64,000 nt of DNA, from positions 48,783 to 112,782 of the forward strand of contig DATLYA010000316.1 of the NCBI GenBank assembly GCA_035575235.1, written 5' to 3'. A program made the translations under genes and the position numbers. How positions within the stretch are numbered: the stretch's first letter is position 1; each line of letters starts with the position of its first letter. This document shows positions 35,029 to 43,748 of the stretch, piece by piece. The notes beneath the pieces are model-generated. The model made no database searches. It was not told where the DNA came from and worked only from the letters and a program-made list of their open reading frames with translations. This DNA comes from SYOC01 sp035575235. GTDB lineage: Bacteria; Desulfobacterota; Binatia; Bin18.

Positions 35029-36366
35029 ATGCGATGGACATTCAGGGACACTCTAGTCATTAGCTGGCTGTTGTTTGCTGCTCCCGTATGGGCGCAAAGC
35101 CAAGGGACGCCAACCAATCCGGGCGCGACGCTCAGTCTGAAAGAGGCGATCACGCTCGCGCTGGCGAAACACCCAGTGATTGCCATGGCGACGCACGCCT
35201 TGCGCGCCGGCGAGGCGCGAGTCGGTCAAGCGCGCGCGCCGTACTATCCGCAGATCGGAGCCTCTTCCATTGAGACCTTCGGCTCGTTGCGCGCCAACGC
35301 CTATCTGCGTCCATCCGGTTCGCTCATTCAACCCAATCAGAGTGATTTTACGGCAGGACTCACCGCGAGCCAGCTCATCACCGATTTTGGCCAAACGCGC
35401 TATCGCCTTGAAGCCGCCCGGTTGGCGGCGCAAGCACTGGGCGAGGATGTCCTTGTCCAGAAAGCGCTGGTCACCTTGAACGTGCAGAAAGCCTACTATG
35501 AAGCGCTGAAACGCCAGCGTCTGGTCGACATTGCCGAAAAAACCGTGCAGGAACGCGAGCTCATCAAACAGCAAGTCGAGTCACTGTTTCGTCAGCAACT
35601 CAAAGCCAAACTCGATCTCGACCTGGTGCAGGTTGAGCTGTCCAATGCCGGCGTCTCCCTCATCCAGGCGCGGAATAATCTTCAGGCGAGCTTCGCGGCG
35701 CTGCACAACGCCATCGGGTTGACCGGTCCCGCCGCCTATACCCTGCAAGAACCTCCGTCCATCGGAGAAGAGCGCCGATCGCTTGATCGTCTGCTCGAGA
35801 TCGGCGTGGAGAACCGCCCCGAGATGACGGCCATCCGCGAGCGCATCAGCGCCGCGGAGCAGCGCGTCAAGGCCGCCTACCGCCAGAACTTCCCAACGAT
35901 TCAGGCGGTAGGAAGCGCGGGGGATACGGAACAGCTTGCCGGCCGCCCCAAGGTGCGGGAAGGCGGCTGGTGGGGAGCAGGGGTGGTGGTCAGTGTCCCA
36001 CTGTTTACCGGGTTTCTCATTCAGCATCAGGTGGAAGAGGCCAATGCGCAACTCCAAGAAGCGCAAGCGAACGCCCGGAATCTCGCCCAAGCAGTCCAAT
36101 TAGAGATTACTAACGCCTATCTGAATGTCCAGACGTTGGTGCAGCAGGCCAAGGCGTTGGAGGAAGTTGTCAACCAGACCAAGGAAGCCTTGCAATTAGC
36201 CCAAGAACGCTATCGCCTGGGCCTCAGCTCCGTCGTCGAAGTGACTCAAGGAGAGGTCGCCCTAACCACAGCCGAGACCAATCTTGCCGAGGCGCAATAC
36301 AATTATAAGGCTGGTGAGGCGCTGTTGTCTTATGCGGTCGGGGAGGAAGCGTGGAGGTCCTTCTGA
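35029..36366 (+). CDS. TolC-family outer-membrane efflux channel
   Basis: A 445-residue protein with signal peptide (WLLFAAPVWAQS) and the tandem OEP repeats of long helices: LSLKEAITLALAKHPVIAMA and VNQTKEALQLAQERYRLGLS followed by VVEVTQGEVALTTAETNLAEAQYNYKAGEAL-type helix ends. Such trimers form the periplasmic tunnel that completes an RND system. Here it is the last gene of the ECF operon, separated from pump and adaptor by the porin and the UspA frames. Confidence 0.9.
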   Translation: MRWTFRDTLVISWLLFAAPVWAQSQGTPTNPGATLSLKEAITLALAKHPVIAMATHALRAGEARVGQARAPYYPQIGASSIETFGSLRANAYLRPSGSLIQPNQSDFTAGLTASQLITDFGQTRYRLEAARLAAQALGEDVLVQKALVTLNVQKAYYEALKRQRLVDIAEKTVQERELIKQQVESLFRQQLKAKLDLDLVQVELSNAGVSLIQARNNLQASFAALHNAIGLTGPAAYTLQEPPSIGEERRSLDRLLEIGVENRPEMTAIRERISAAEQRVKAAYRQNFPTIQAVGSAGDTEQLAGRPKVREGGWWGAGVVVSVPLFTGFLIQHQVEEANAQLQEAQANARNLAQAVQLEITNAYLNVQTLVQQAKALEEVVNQTKEALQLAQERYRLGLSSVVEVTQGEVALTTAETNLAEAQYNYKAGEALLSYAVGEEAWRSF

Positions 36367-36415
36367 ACAAAACCTACGACAACTCGTGGAATGGGCCATC
36401 GCGCCTCGCCGTCCT

Positions 36416-36446
36416 CCATGCACCAGAGAAGCTCCCTGGTGCATGG
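36416..36446. repeat. 11-bp perfect inverted repeat between converging genes
   Basis: CCATGCACCAG (36416-36426) and CTGGTGCATGG (36436-36446) are exact complements around a 9-base loop. No T run follows on either strand, so it is not a classical intrinsic terminator. It lies between the 3' ends of the TolC gene and the aldehyde dehydrogenase and may shield both ends of transcripts. Confidence 0.6.
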
Positions 36447-36486
36447 CTGTGGAGGTCATCTCAAGACAGGGGCTGCTCCGACGCTA

Positions 36487-37977
36487 TCACAGTTTGAGCC
36501 ACACACTCTTGACTTGCGTATACAGTTCCAGCGCGTGGACGCCCAGTTCGCGCCCAAAGCCGCTCTGCTTGTACCCGCCAAACGGTGAGATGGGATCAAG
36601 CTGATTGTAGCAGTTCACCCATACCGTGCCTGCGCGCAACGCACGGGCGAGGCGATGCGCCTTGGAGACATCGCGTGTCCACACTCCGGCGGCGAGACCA
36701 TAGATGGTGTTATTCGCCTGGCGGATCACATCAGCCTCATCTTTGAACGGAATGGCCGCCACGACCGGCCCAAAAATCTCTTCCTGCGCGACCCGCATTG
36801 AATTGTTGACGTTTGTCAATACGGTAGGCTTGACGAAATAGCCCCTCCCGAGCGCTCGATTCGCCTCCCCACCAACCTTGACCTGCGCGCCTTCCTGCTT
36901 GCCGATATCGATGTAGCCCAACACGCGCTCATATTGTTCCTGCGATACTAACGGACCAAGACGGGAGTCTTTATCCAGCCCAGGCCCTTGCTTCAGTGAA
37001 GCTGCGGACGATGCGAGCGTATCGGTGAATTGATCGTAGATTTTCTGCTCGACAAACAAGCGCGAGCCGGCGCAGCACACTTGTCCCTGGTTAAAGAAGA
37101 TGCCCATGAACGCGCCTGCGGCCGCGGCATCCTGATCCGCATCAAGAAACACGATGTTGGGAGACTTGCCGCCGAGTTCAAGGGAGACGCGTTTAAGGTT
37201 CCCGGCGGACGCCTTGAGAATTTCTTTTCCTACTTCCGTCGAGCCCGTAAACGCAATCTTATCAACCTGCGGATGGTTGGCCAGCGCAGCGCCCGCCGTA
37301 GGGCCAAAGCCCGGCACGATATTGACCACGCCTGCAGGTACGCCAGCCTCCAGCAATAACTCCCCGAGCCGCAGTGCAGTGAGCGGCGTCTGTTCGGCGG
37401 GTTTGAGGATGACGGTATTCCCGCACGCCAAGGCCGGCGCGAGCTTCCACGCCGCCATCAGCAACGGGAAATTCCACGGAATAATTTGTCCACATACGCC
37501 CACCGGCTCCCGCAGCGTGTAGTTGAAGAAGGCCGGATCCGACGGGTTCGTCTCCCCGTAAATCTTGGTCGGCCACCCGGCATAGTAGCGAAAAGTCTCT
37601 GCTGCACCGGGAATATCTACATGCCGCGATTCAAAGATAGTCTTGCCATTATCCAAGGTCTCCAACTGCGCTAACTCCTCGCTGTGTTGATCAATCAGAT
37701 CAGCAATCCGTAACAACACTTTGGTGCGCTCGGAGGGCTTCATCTGTGGCCAGGGCCCTTCATCAAATGCTTTGCGAGCAGCCTCGACCGCGCGGTTGAT
37801 GTCTTCCGCATCACCTTCCGCCACGAGAGCCAGGGTTTCTGCCGTCGCGGGATTTACAGTCGCGAACGTTTTTCCCGAGGCGGCGTCTACCCACTTCCCG
37901 CCGATCAGCATCTTTTTACTGCTCGGCGTAATAAAATCGCGGACCGCTTCCGGTAGAGCTTGTGATACTTGACCCAT
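36487..37977 (-). CDS. NAD(P)-dependent aldehyde dehydrogenase
   Basis: A 496-residue ALDH; AGGAGG before the ATG at 37977 fixes the start over 37995. Rossmann region FTGSTEVGKEILKASAGNLK, general-base glutamate in SLELGGKSPNIVFL, the nucleophile in FFNQGQVCCAGSRLF, and the C-terminal SPFGGYKQSGFGREL. The IIPWNFPLLMAAWKLAPALA segment is standard. It follows the formate dehydrogenase iron-sulfur gene by 34 bases on the same strand, suggesting joint expression; oxidation of an aldehyde, perhaps formaldehyde, ahead of formate oxidation is an inference. Confidence 0.93.
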   Translation of the reverse strand: MGQVSQALPEAVRDFITPSSKKMLIGGKWVDAASGKTFATVNPATAETLALVAEGDAEDINRAVEAARKAFDEGPWPQMKPSERTKVLLRIADLIDQHSEELAQLETLDNGKTIFESRHVDIPGAAETFRYYAGWPTKIYGETNPSDPAFFNYTLREPVGVCGQIIPWNFPLLMAAWKLAPALACGNTVILKPAEQTPLTALRLGELLLEAGVPAGVVNIVPGFGPTAGAALANHPQVDKIAFTGSTEVGKEILKASAGNLKRVSLELGGKSPNIVFLDADQDAAAAGAFMGIFFNQGQVCCAGSRLFVEQKIYDQFTDTLASSAASLKQGPGLDKDSRLGPLVSQEQYERVLGYIDIGKQEGAQVKVGGEANRALGRGYFVKPTVLTNVNNSMRVAQEEIFGPVVAAIPFKDEADVIRQANNTIYGLAAGVWTRDVSKAHRLARALRAGTVWVNCYNQLDPISPFGGYKQSGFGRELGVHALELYTQVKSVWLKL

Positions 37978-38011
37978 ATGAATACCTCCTCTCAATATTC
38001 AGTCGCTAATG

Positions 38012-38953
38012 TTAAGATTGTTTTGTCGAGCCCTCTCGATTTTGCACAAATTGCCAGCCGAAGCGTCCTTTAATGCAGAGGTGCCCATGGCTCACGTCGT
38101 GATCAAGCGGCGACGTTGCTTTGACAATACGATTATCCTGCACATGGAGCGTGAGCGTACAACCGACTCCACAATAGGGACAAATGGTGTCAGTCTGCGT
38201 CTGCTTACCCTCATCCCAGGTTCCGGCTTGCCGCATCTCGTACTCACTGCGAAACATCAGGGCGCCGGTGGGGCACACGCCGATACAGTTGCCGCAATAC
38301 ACACAGGCAGAATCAGGCAGAGGAACGGCAAACTCAGTAGAAATACGCGCGTCAAAGCCCCGCCCCGCCACCGCAATGGCGAAGGTGTTCTGCGCATCTG
38401 TCCCGCAGGCTTCCACACATTTGTAGCAGAGGATACAGCGGGAATAATCGCGAATGTAGAGATTATTATCCATCTTCACCGGCTGGGCGACAGTGGCGGC
38501 AGTAACGCCATCCGGCGCAGGATGCTGGCCGGTGTGACGATGATCGCGCTCCCCGCCAGCGGCAGGCGGACCAAAACGTTCAGGATGGGCGCCATACTGT
38601 TGCAGATAGGCCTTCACCACCGGCGCGACGGAAAGATCGGCTGAAGACGCAAGAAACTCCAAAACGAGACGGCGGCTGAGCCGCACGCGTTCCGAATCCG
38701 TTCGCACGACCATGCCTTGTTCGACTTTCCGCGAGCAAGCAGGAACAAGGGTGCGCGAGCCTTCCACTTCCACCACGCACACCCGACACACGTTGACCGG
38801 GGTCAGATTTTCCAGGTAACACAGCATCGGTGTCGAAATATTCCGCGAACGACAGGCGTCCAGCAGCGTCGCACCTTCCGGAACACGGACAGGCTGTCCA
38901 TCAATAGTTAACTCGACAATACGGTTGAGAGTGGTGGAGAATACGGCAGCCAT
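38012..38953 (-). CDS. Detached iron-sulfur N-terminal module of the formate dehydrogenase catalytic subunit
   Basis: A 313-residue protein. Residues about 15-90: plant-type [2Fe-2S] domain (MLCYLENLTPVNVCRVC plus a later C). About 160-235: a 2x[4Fe-4S] ferredoxin domain (CILCYKCVEACG, CVYCGNCIGVCPTGAL). About 255-305: the Molybdop_Fe4S4 domain (ICPYCGVGCTLTLHV, HGHLCIKGRFGWQF), which normally begins the catalytic polypeptide and holds the cluster next to the Mo/W cofactor. The HxCxxC cluster of NuoG is not seen. The protein ends where FdsA/FdhA would continue into the Mo-binding domain, which is instead the separate gene at 40842-42794. Confidence 0.88.
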   Translation of the reverse strand: MAAVFSTTLNRIVELTIDGQPVRVPEGATLLDACRSRNISTPMLCYLENLTPVNVCRVCVVEVEGSRTLVPACSRKVEQGMVVRTDSERVRLSRRLVLEFLASSADLSVAPVVKAYLQQYGAHPERFGPPAAGGERDHRHTGQHPAPDGVTAATVAQPVKMDNNLYIRDYSRCILCYKCVEACGTDAQNTFAIAVAGRGFDARISTEFAVPLPDSACVYCGNCIGVCPTGALMFRSEYEMRQAGTWDEGKQTQTDTICPYCGVGCTLTLHVQDNRIVKATSPLDHDVSHGHLCIKGRFGWQFVQNREGSTKQS

Positions 38954-38966
38954 AGGCTTCTCATGA

Positions 38967-40811
38967 TCAGAAAATTTTCAACTTTGTGAGGGCAGATTCG
39001 ATCGCGCTGGCGGCAGTCTGTCCCAGACCACAAATCGAGGCATCGCGCATGACCTGGCTAATCTCCGCGCGGAGTGTCAATTCATTTTGGAGAGATCCGA
39101 GCAGATGTTGAGAGTGCATACGTTGCAGCCATTCCTCTTGCCGCACGGTCCCCACTCGACAGGGAACGCATTGACCGCAGGACTCGTCACGGAAAAAAGC
39201 GGCGATACGACGCAGTATTGCTTTGATATCGATGGCATCGTCAAACACCATGACCACGCCGGAACCGAGCGTTGCGCCGATCGCGCGCACCCCTTCAAAC
39301 GTCAGCGGCGTATCGAGTTGATCGGGCGTCATAAACACCCCAGCCGCGCCGCCAAGCAGCACGGTCTGTAGGGACCGTTGGTTCCGCACACCGCCCGCCA
39401 GCGCCAATAATTGGCGCAGAGTTATGCCAAACTCGACCTCGTACACGCCTGGATGCGTGACACAGCCGGAGACACAAAAGAGTTTTGTGCCGGTAGAGCC
39501 TGACGTACCAGTAGCAGCAAAAGCAGGGCCGCCCTGCAATACGATATCGAGAACATTCACCAACGTCTCGACGTTGTTAATCACCGTCGGTTTCCCAAAC
39601 AGTCCATGCTGCACCGGGAACGGCGGTTTGTTGCGCGGCTCGCCTCGATACCCTTCAATGGAATTGAGCAGCGCGGTTTCTTCTCCACAAATATACGCGC
39701 CTGCCCCACGGCGAAGTTCGATATCGAAACGAAACCCGCGCCCCATCACATTTTCACCCAGCAGACCACGAGCACGGGCTTGGGCAATAGCGTTTTGCAA
39801 GCGTCTAGCCGCCAAGGGATATTCACCGCGGATGTAGATGTAGCCGTGCTCACAATTTGTTGCGAATCCGGCGATCGTCATCGCTTCCAGCAGCGCGAAC
39901 GGATCTCCCTCCATTACCACCCGGTCTTTAAACGTGCCAGGCTCCGATTCGTCCGCATTACAGACGAGATAATGGGGACGCGCGGCGGCGCGAGCGACGG
40001 CTTCCCATTTTCTCCCCATCGGGAAAGCTGCTCCGCCACGCCCTAAAAGCTTGGAGTCGTTGACCTCGCGGATTACTCCTTCAGGGCCAAGCTCGATAGC
40101 GCGACGTAATGCCGCGTATCCACCATGGGAGCGATAAGAGTCCAGATTCGTCGGATCAGCAACGCCAACCCGCCGGAGTAAATGCAGGCGCGGATCACCA
40201 CCTTGAGGAATTGCTATTTGTCGAGCCTCGGGGTGAAACTTGTCTTGTACAGCATTGACAATCTCTGCCGCCCTCGTCGGCGCAAGCGCCCGTCCTTCCG
40301 CCGTAGAGCCAGCCGTAAGGACAAGCGCCGCCGGCGCACGGTCACAGAGTCCTAAGCAGGGACTGCGATGCCAAGCGGCTTGACCGTTCTTGTTGGCGGA
40401 GCCCGCGGGACCAAGTCTCTGCTCCAGTTCCACGCAGACCTGCGCTGCGCCGTTCGCCAGACACGCGATATCATCACAGACATGCACCGCGACTGGCGGC
40501 TGCGGCGTCAAAGAGAACAGCGCGTAGAAACTCGCCACGCCATATGCTTCGGCGGGAGGAATATCGAGCCGCTGGCAAATATAATTGAGCGCTTCAGGGC
40601 TAATCCATCCCATACGATCCTGCACCGCGTGGAGCGTGGGCAGCAGCAAATGGCGTTGTGCGCGGAGCGCATGACCACCCCGCGCCTTGCGCCCGTCTTT
40701 CGCGATGTCGCGTCTTCCGCCTGTCCAGCCAGACTCTGGAGGACCCAATACCGCATCGACTGCTGCTTGCTCTTCTGGTTTGGCTGGAATCTCACGTAAC
40801 CGCAGGTCCAT
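38967..40811 (-). CDS. Fused NuoE-NuoF-type diaphorase subunit (FdsG-FdsB fusion) of formate dehydrogenase
   Basis: A 614-residue protein. Residues about 50-200 are a thioredoxin-like [2Fe-2S] NuoE domain (VCDDIAC and SPCLGLCDRAP). The remainder is NuoF: SKLLGRGGAAFPMGRKWEAV (NADH/FMN loop), CNADESEPGTFKDR, ELRRGAGAYICGEETALLNS, and a C-terminal [4Fe-4S] motif SCGQCVPCRVGT with a later C. This is the layout of HoxF and of fused FdsGB, passing electrons between NAD and the iron-sulfur wire. It lies between the catalytic gene and the iron-sulfur module with 13 bases to the latter. Confidence 0.92.
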   Translation of the reverse strand: MDLRLREIPAKPEEQAAVDAVLGPPESGWTGGRRDIAKDGRKARGGHALRAQRHLLLPTLHAVQDRMGWISPEALNYICQRLDIPPAEAYGVASFYALFSLTPQPPVAVHVCDDIACLANGAAQVCVELEQRLGPAGSANKNGQAAWHRSPCLGLCDRAPAALVLTAGSTAEGRALAPTRAAEIVNAVQDKFHPEARQIAIPQGGDPRLHLLRRVGVADPTNLDSYRSHGGYAALRRAIELGPEGVIREVNDSKLLGRGGAAFPMGRKWEAVARAAARPHYLVCNADESEPGTFKDRVVMEGDPFALLEAMTIAGFATNCEHGYIYIRGEYPLAARRLQNAIAQARARGLLGENVMGRGFRFDIELRRGAGAYICGEETALLNSIEGYRGEPRNKPPFPVQHGLFGKPTVINNVETLVNVLDIVLQGGPAFAATGTSGSTGTKLFCVSGCVTHPGVYEVEFGITLRQLLALAGGVRNQRSLQTVLLGGAAGVFMTPDQLDTPLTFEGVRAIGATLGSGVVMVFDDAIDIKAILRRIAAFFRDESCGQCVPCRVGTVRQEEWLQRMHSQHLLGSLQNELTLRAEISQVMRDASICGLGQTAASAIESALTKLKIF

Positions 40812-40841
40812 GTTGGTCTCTCATGACTTCTCTCTGGTTCC

Positions 40842-42794
40842 TTAATCAGGCTGACCCGTGCGCAACACACTCTCGCTGGACGAAGTCAGTCCCACACCGA
40901 CACGTTCCAGCTTCTCAATGCGAATCGCCGTTGCTTTGAATTCCGCCGTTCCCGACTTCGGATCGATTGCTTCAATGGTCAACTGATTCGTGTCTACTTC
41001 ATCAGGGAAATGCAACGTCATGAACGCCAAACCGGGACGAAGGGAGGCATCATAGCGCACTGGGGCCACAATCGAGCCTCGACGCGAAGAGATACGCACT
41101 CGTTCTCCATCGCTGACTCCATACCGCAGTCCATCCTCGGGCGAGAGATCCAGCGTCTCACCGCGCCGTAGCGGTGAGCGATAGCCGCCGCTTTGGACGC
41201 CGGTATTGTACGAATCGAGCCGACGCCCTGTCGTCAGACGAATTGGGAAATCCTCATCCACTCGATCAACCGGCGGATCATGTTCAACAGCATGAAACGG
41301 CGCTCTTGGGCCTTTGACCGGCTCTTCCCATAAACGACCGTGGAGAAAGGGCGATCCCGGATGCGTTTCGTCATAACATGGCCACTGCAGGCCGCCATGT
41401 TCCTCCAGCCGCGCATAGCTCATGCCGGCATGATTGGGACTGAGACGACGCACTTCATTCCATACGGCTTCTGCTGTTGGTTGACCCCATGCATACCCGA
41501 GCCGATCGGCAAGAGCGCAAATGATGGCAATATCATCACGGGCTTGTCCCGGCGGGTTCAACGCTTTCCGCACCCGCTGCACGCGGCGTTCACTATTCGT
41601 GACTGTTCCTTCGGCTTCGCACCAGCTAGCAGCTGCAGGGAGGACGACGTCTGCCAATTCCGCCGTGGCGGTCAGGAAAATGTCCTGCACGACCAGATGC
41701 TCAAGTCCTTTGAGGAGGTGCAGCGCGTGCGACACATCAGCCTCTGACTGCGCAGGGTTTTCACCAATTACATATAAGGTGGTCAGCTCCTTCCGTTCCA
41801 TCGCCTCGAACATGGCGCTCAGATGCCAGCCGCGTTTGGGAGGAATCTTCTTGCCCCATGCTGCTTCAAATTTGGCGCGCACCACACCATCTTCGACATG
41901 CTGGAATCCAGGAAGGCGGTCCGGGAGAGCACCCATATCACCGCCACCCTGCACATTGTTTTGGCCGCGTAAGGGATTGAGTCCAGAGCCATAGCGACCT
42001 ACATGGCCAGTCAATAACGCCAGATTGATGAGCGCCAGCACGTTGTCCACGGCATTGTGATGTTCGGTAATGCCTAACGTCCAGCAGATCATCGCCCGGT
42101 CCGCACGAGCATACGCATGCGCCAGCTCGCGGATCAACGCGGCAGGCACGCCGGTTTCACGCTCCGCATAGTCGAGCGTGTACTTCTCCGCCGTCGAACG
42201 GTACTCTGCAAACCCCGTCGTAGCGCGTACGATGAACTCTTGGTTGGCCAATCCTGCGGCGATGATTTCTCGCCCCATCGCATTGGCCAACACGATGTCT
42301 GTGCCGACATCAAGCCCAAGCCATCCATCCGCCCATTGCGCTGAACTCGTGCGCCGTGGATCAACGACATAGAGCCGCGCGCCCCGGTGGATGGCTTTCA
42401 GCACGTGGTGAAAAAAGATCGGATGCGCCTCTCGCGCGTTCGATCCCCACAAGATAATCAGGTCGGTCTCTTCCACCTCTTTATACGAGCTGGTGCCGCC
42501 CCCTGCGCCAAAGACTGTCGCCAGACCGGCGACGCTCGGCGCGTGTCAAGTGCGATTGCAACTATCAATGTTATTGCTGCCAATCACCAGCCTGGCGAAC
42601 TTTTGGGCCATGAAATTCGTCTCGTTCGAAGCTTTCGAACAGCTAAAGAGTCCAAACGTTCTCGGTCCATGCTTCTCTATGGCGCGTTGAAATCCTGTGG
42701 CAGCGCGCGTCAGCGCCTCATCCCACGAGACAGGACGGAGCTTACCGTTATTACGGACGAGCGGTTCGGTGAGACGAACATAAGAACGTTTCAT
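40842..42794 (-). CDS. fdhA: Selenocysteine formate dehydrogenase, Mo/W-bis-PGD catalytic subunit (lacking its Fe4S4 N-domain)
   Basis: A 650-residue protein if the UGA at 42546-42548 is read as selenocysteine. Across this codon the frame continues without break: NNIDSCNRT-U-HAPSVAGLA, matching the active-site Cys/Sec-His of FdhF-type enzymes, then EETDLIILWGSNAREAHPIF, RGQNNVQGGGDMGALPDRLP and a C-terminal Molydop_binding domain. The ATG at 42794 is chosen; a TTG at 42824 is possible. Upstream sequence is fdhD, so the proximal Fe4S4 domain is absent here and lies in the gene at 38012. The bases after UGA form a SECIS hairpin. It oxidises formate to CO2 (or the reverse). Confidence 0.9.
42505..42542 (-). 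promoter_or_regulatory. Bacterial SECIS element after the UGA codon
   Basis: Beginning 4 bases after UGA, the coding strand folds into a lower stem GCGCC/GGCGC and an upper 6-bp stem GTCGCC/GGCGAC around the loop GGTCT. This loop (bases 22-26 from the U of UGA) is the SelB-contact sequence of the classic fdhF element and stands at the same distance in the E. coli gene as I recall it. It therefore directs selenocysteine insertion rather than termination. Confidence 0.85.
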
Positions 42795-42807
42795 ATCAGA
42801 GCCTTTC

Positions 42808-43692
42808 TTACCTATCGCAAGCAATTCGTTCCGGATGTGTATACACGTTAAAAGAGGAGTTGCGCAGAAAACCGACCAGCGTCAGGCCCAAGCGCTGCGC
42901 AGTTTGCACGGCAAGGCTGGACGGGGCTGACACGGCGCACACCAGAGGCGCGCGCGCCATGGCGGCTTTTTGCACAATTTCAAAACTCAGCCGACCTGAG
43001 ACCATCAGCACCTGGTTCGCCAGTGAGGGCGCGCCTGCCAACACTTGATGTCCCACGATTTTATCGACCGCGTTGTGACGCCCCACATCTTCCCGCAACA
43101 CCAGCAAACGGCCAGCGGCGTCAAAAAGGCCCGTCGCATGCAAACCGCCAGTTTGCGCAAAGAGCTGCTGCCTTTGCCGCAGGACATGCGGCAACTCTAC
43201 GAGCAGCGAACGCGCGATGACCAGGCCAGAAGCAACCGGAGCGCAACGGACCGCGACTTGTTCGAGCGAGGCTTTCCCACAAACGCCGCAACTCGACGTC
43301 GCATAAAAATTGCGCCGCAATGGCGCGGGATCAAACGGATGTGTGAGGGTTACTGTCACGGTATTACACGGCTGCCCATCCAGTCGTCGCGTATTCGCTT
43401 CGATATCGCGAATCTCCGCACGAGCCTGAATCAGGCCTTCGGTCAACAAAAATCCCAGAGCTAACTCGTCGTCATGTCCTGGAGTGCGCATCGTGACGGC
43501 AACGTTGCACGCGTCCTGGTCCGGCCCTTGCACGCGAATCTCCAAAGGCTCTTCCGCGGCAAGCCAATCCGTGCGGCCGCGAACCTCATCATCTCGAACC
43601 GAGAGGAGCTGTGTTTTTACCACGCCTCCGTACTGACGCAGCAGGTCATTTTTCTTGTGCGCTGGTAACAAGAGCTGCCCTTTCTCGTTCAT
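42808..43692 (-). CDS. fdhD: FdhD, sulfurtransferase for formate dehydrogenase activation
   Basis: About 294 residues from the ATG at 43692; an earlier ATG at 43731 falls inside a palindrome and neither has a clear ribosome site. Family features are the CxxC loop SSCGVCGKASLEQ, which transfers sulfur from IscS to the Mo/W cofactor, the EEPLEIRVQG strand, LREDVGRHNAVDKIVG and LMVSGRLSFEIVQKAAMARA. Its 3' end lies 13 bases before the FDH ATG (or overlaps the TTG alternative), so both are one unit. FdhD is needed for activity of Sec/Cys formate dehydrogenases. Confidence 0.93.
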   Translation of the reverse strand: MNEKGQLLLPAHKKNDLLRQYGGVVKTQLLSVRDDEVRGRTDWLAAEEPLEIRVQGPDQDACNVAVTMRTPGHDDELALGFLLTEGLIQARAEIRDIEANTRRLDGQPCNTVTVTLTHPFDPAPLRRNFYATSSCGVCGKASLEQVAVRCAPVASGLVIARSLLVELPHVLRQRQQLFAQTGGLHATGLFDAAGRLLVLREDVGRHNAVDKIVGHQVLAGAPSLANQVLMVSGRLSFEIVQKAAMARAPLVCAVSAPSSLAVQTAQRLGLTLVGFLRNSSFNVYTHPERIACDR

Positions 43693-43710
43693 GAGAGTGC
43701 AAAGCCCGCT

Positions 43711-43737
43711 ATCGTTATGCCAAACCAGCATAACGAT
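43711..43737. promoter_or_regulatory. Perfect palindrome, candidate ModE-type operator
   Basis: ATCGTTATGC, a 7-base spacer and GCATAACGAT: ten bases perfectly inverted. The outer ATCGTTAT/ATAACGAT halves resemble the ModE-box of proteobacteria (ATCG-T/C-TATATA type halves). It lies in the fdhD leader just after the ModE-like gene. The T-rich tract is upstream of it on the transcribed strand, so it is not an intrinsic terminator. Confidence 0.6.
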
Positions 43738-43748
43738 CAGTAAAAAAT

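Noticed and set aside
36416..36446. Intrinsic terminator after tolC
   Set aside because: Perfect stem but no T tract on either strand; kept only as an inverted repeat.
40842..42476. A separate gene starting at the internal GTG at 42476 (beginning with EETDLII)
   Set aside because: The conserved FDH frame continues upstream through the UGA with active-site residues; treating 42476 as a start would delete the active site. Read as one selenoprotein.
42546..42548. The UGA as evidence of an inactivated pseudogene
   Set aside because: It falls precisely on the known Sec position and is followed by a SECIS hairpin; no other disruption is seen in the gene.
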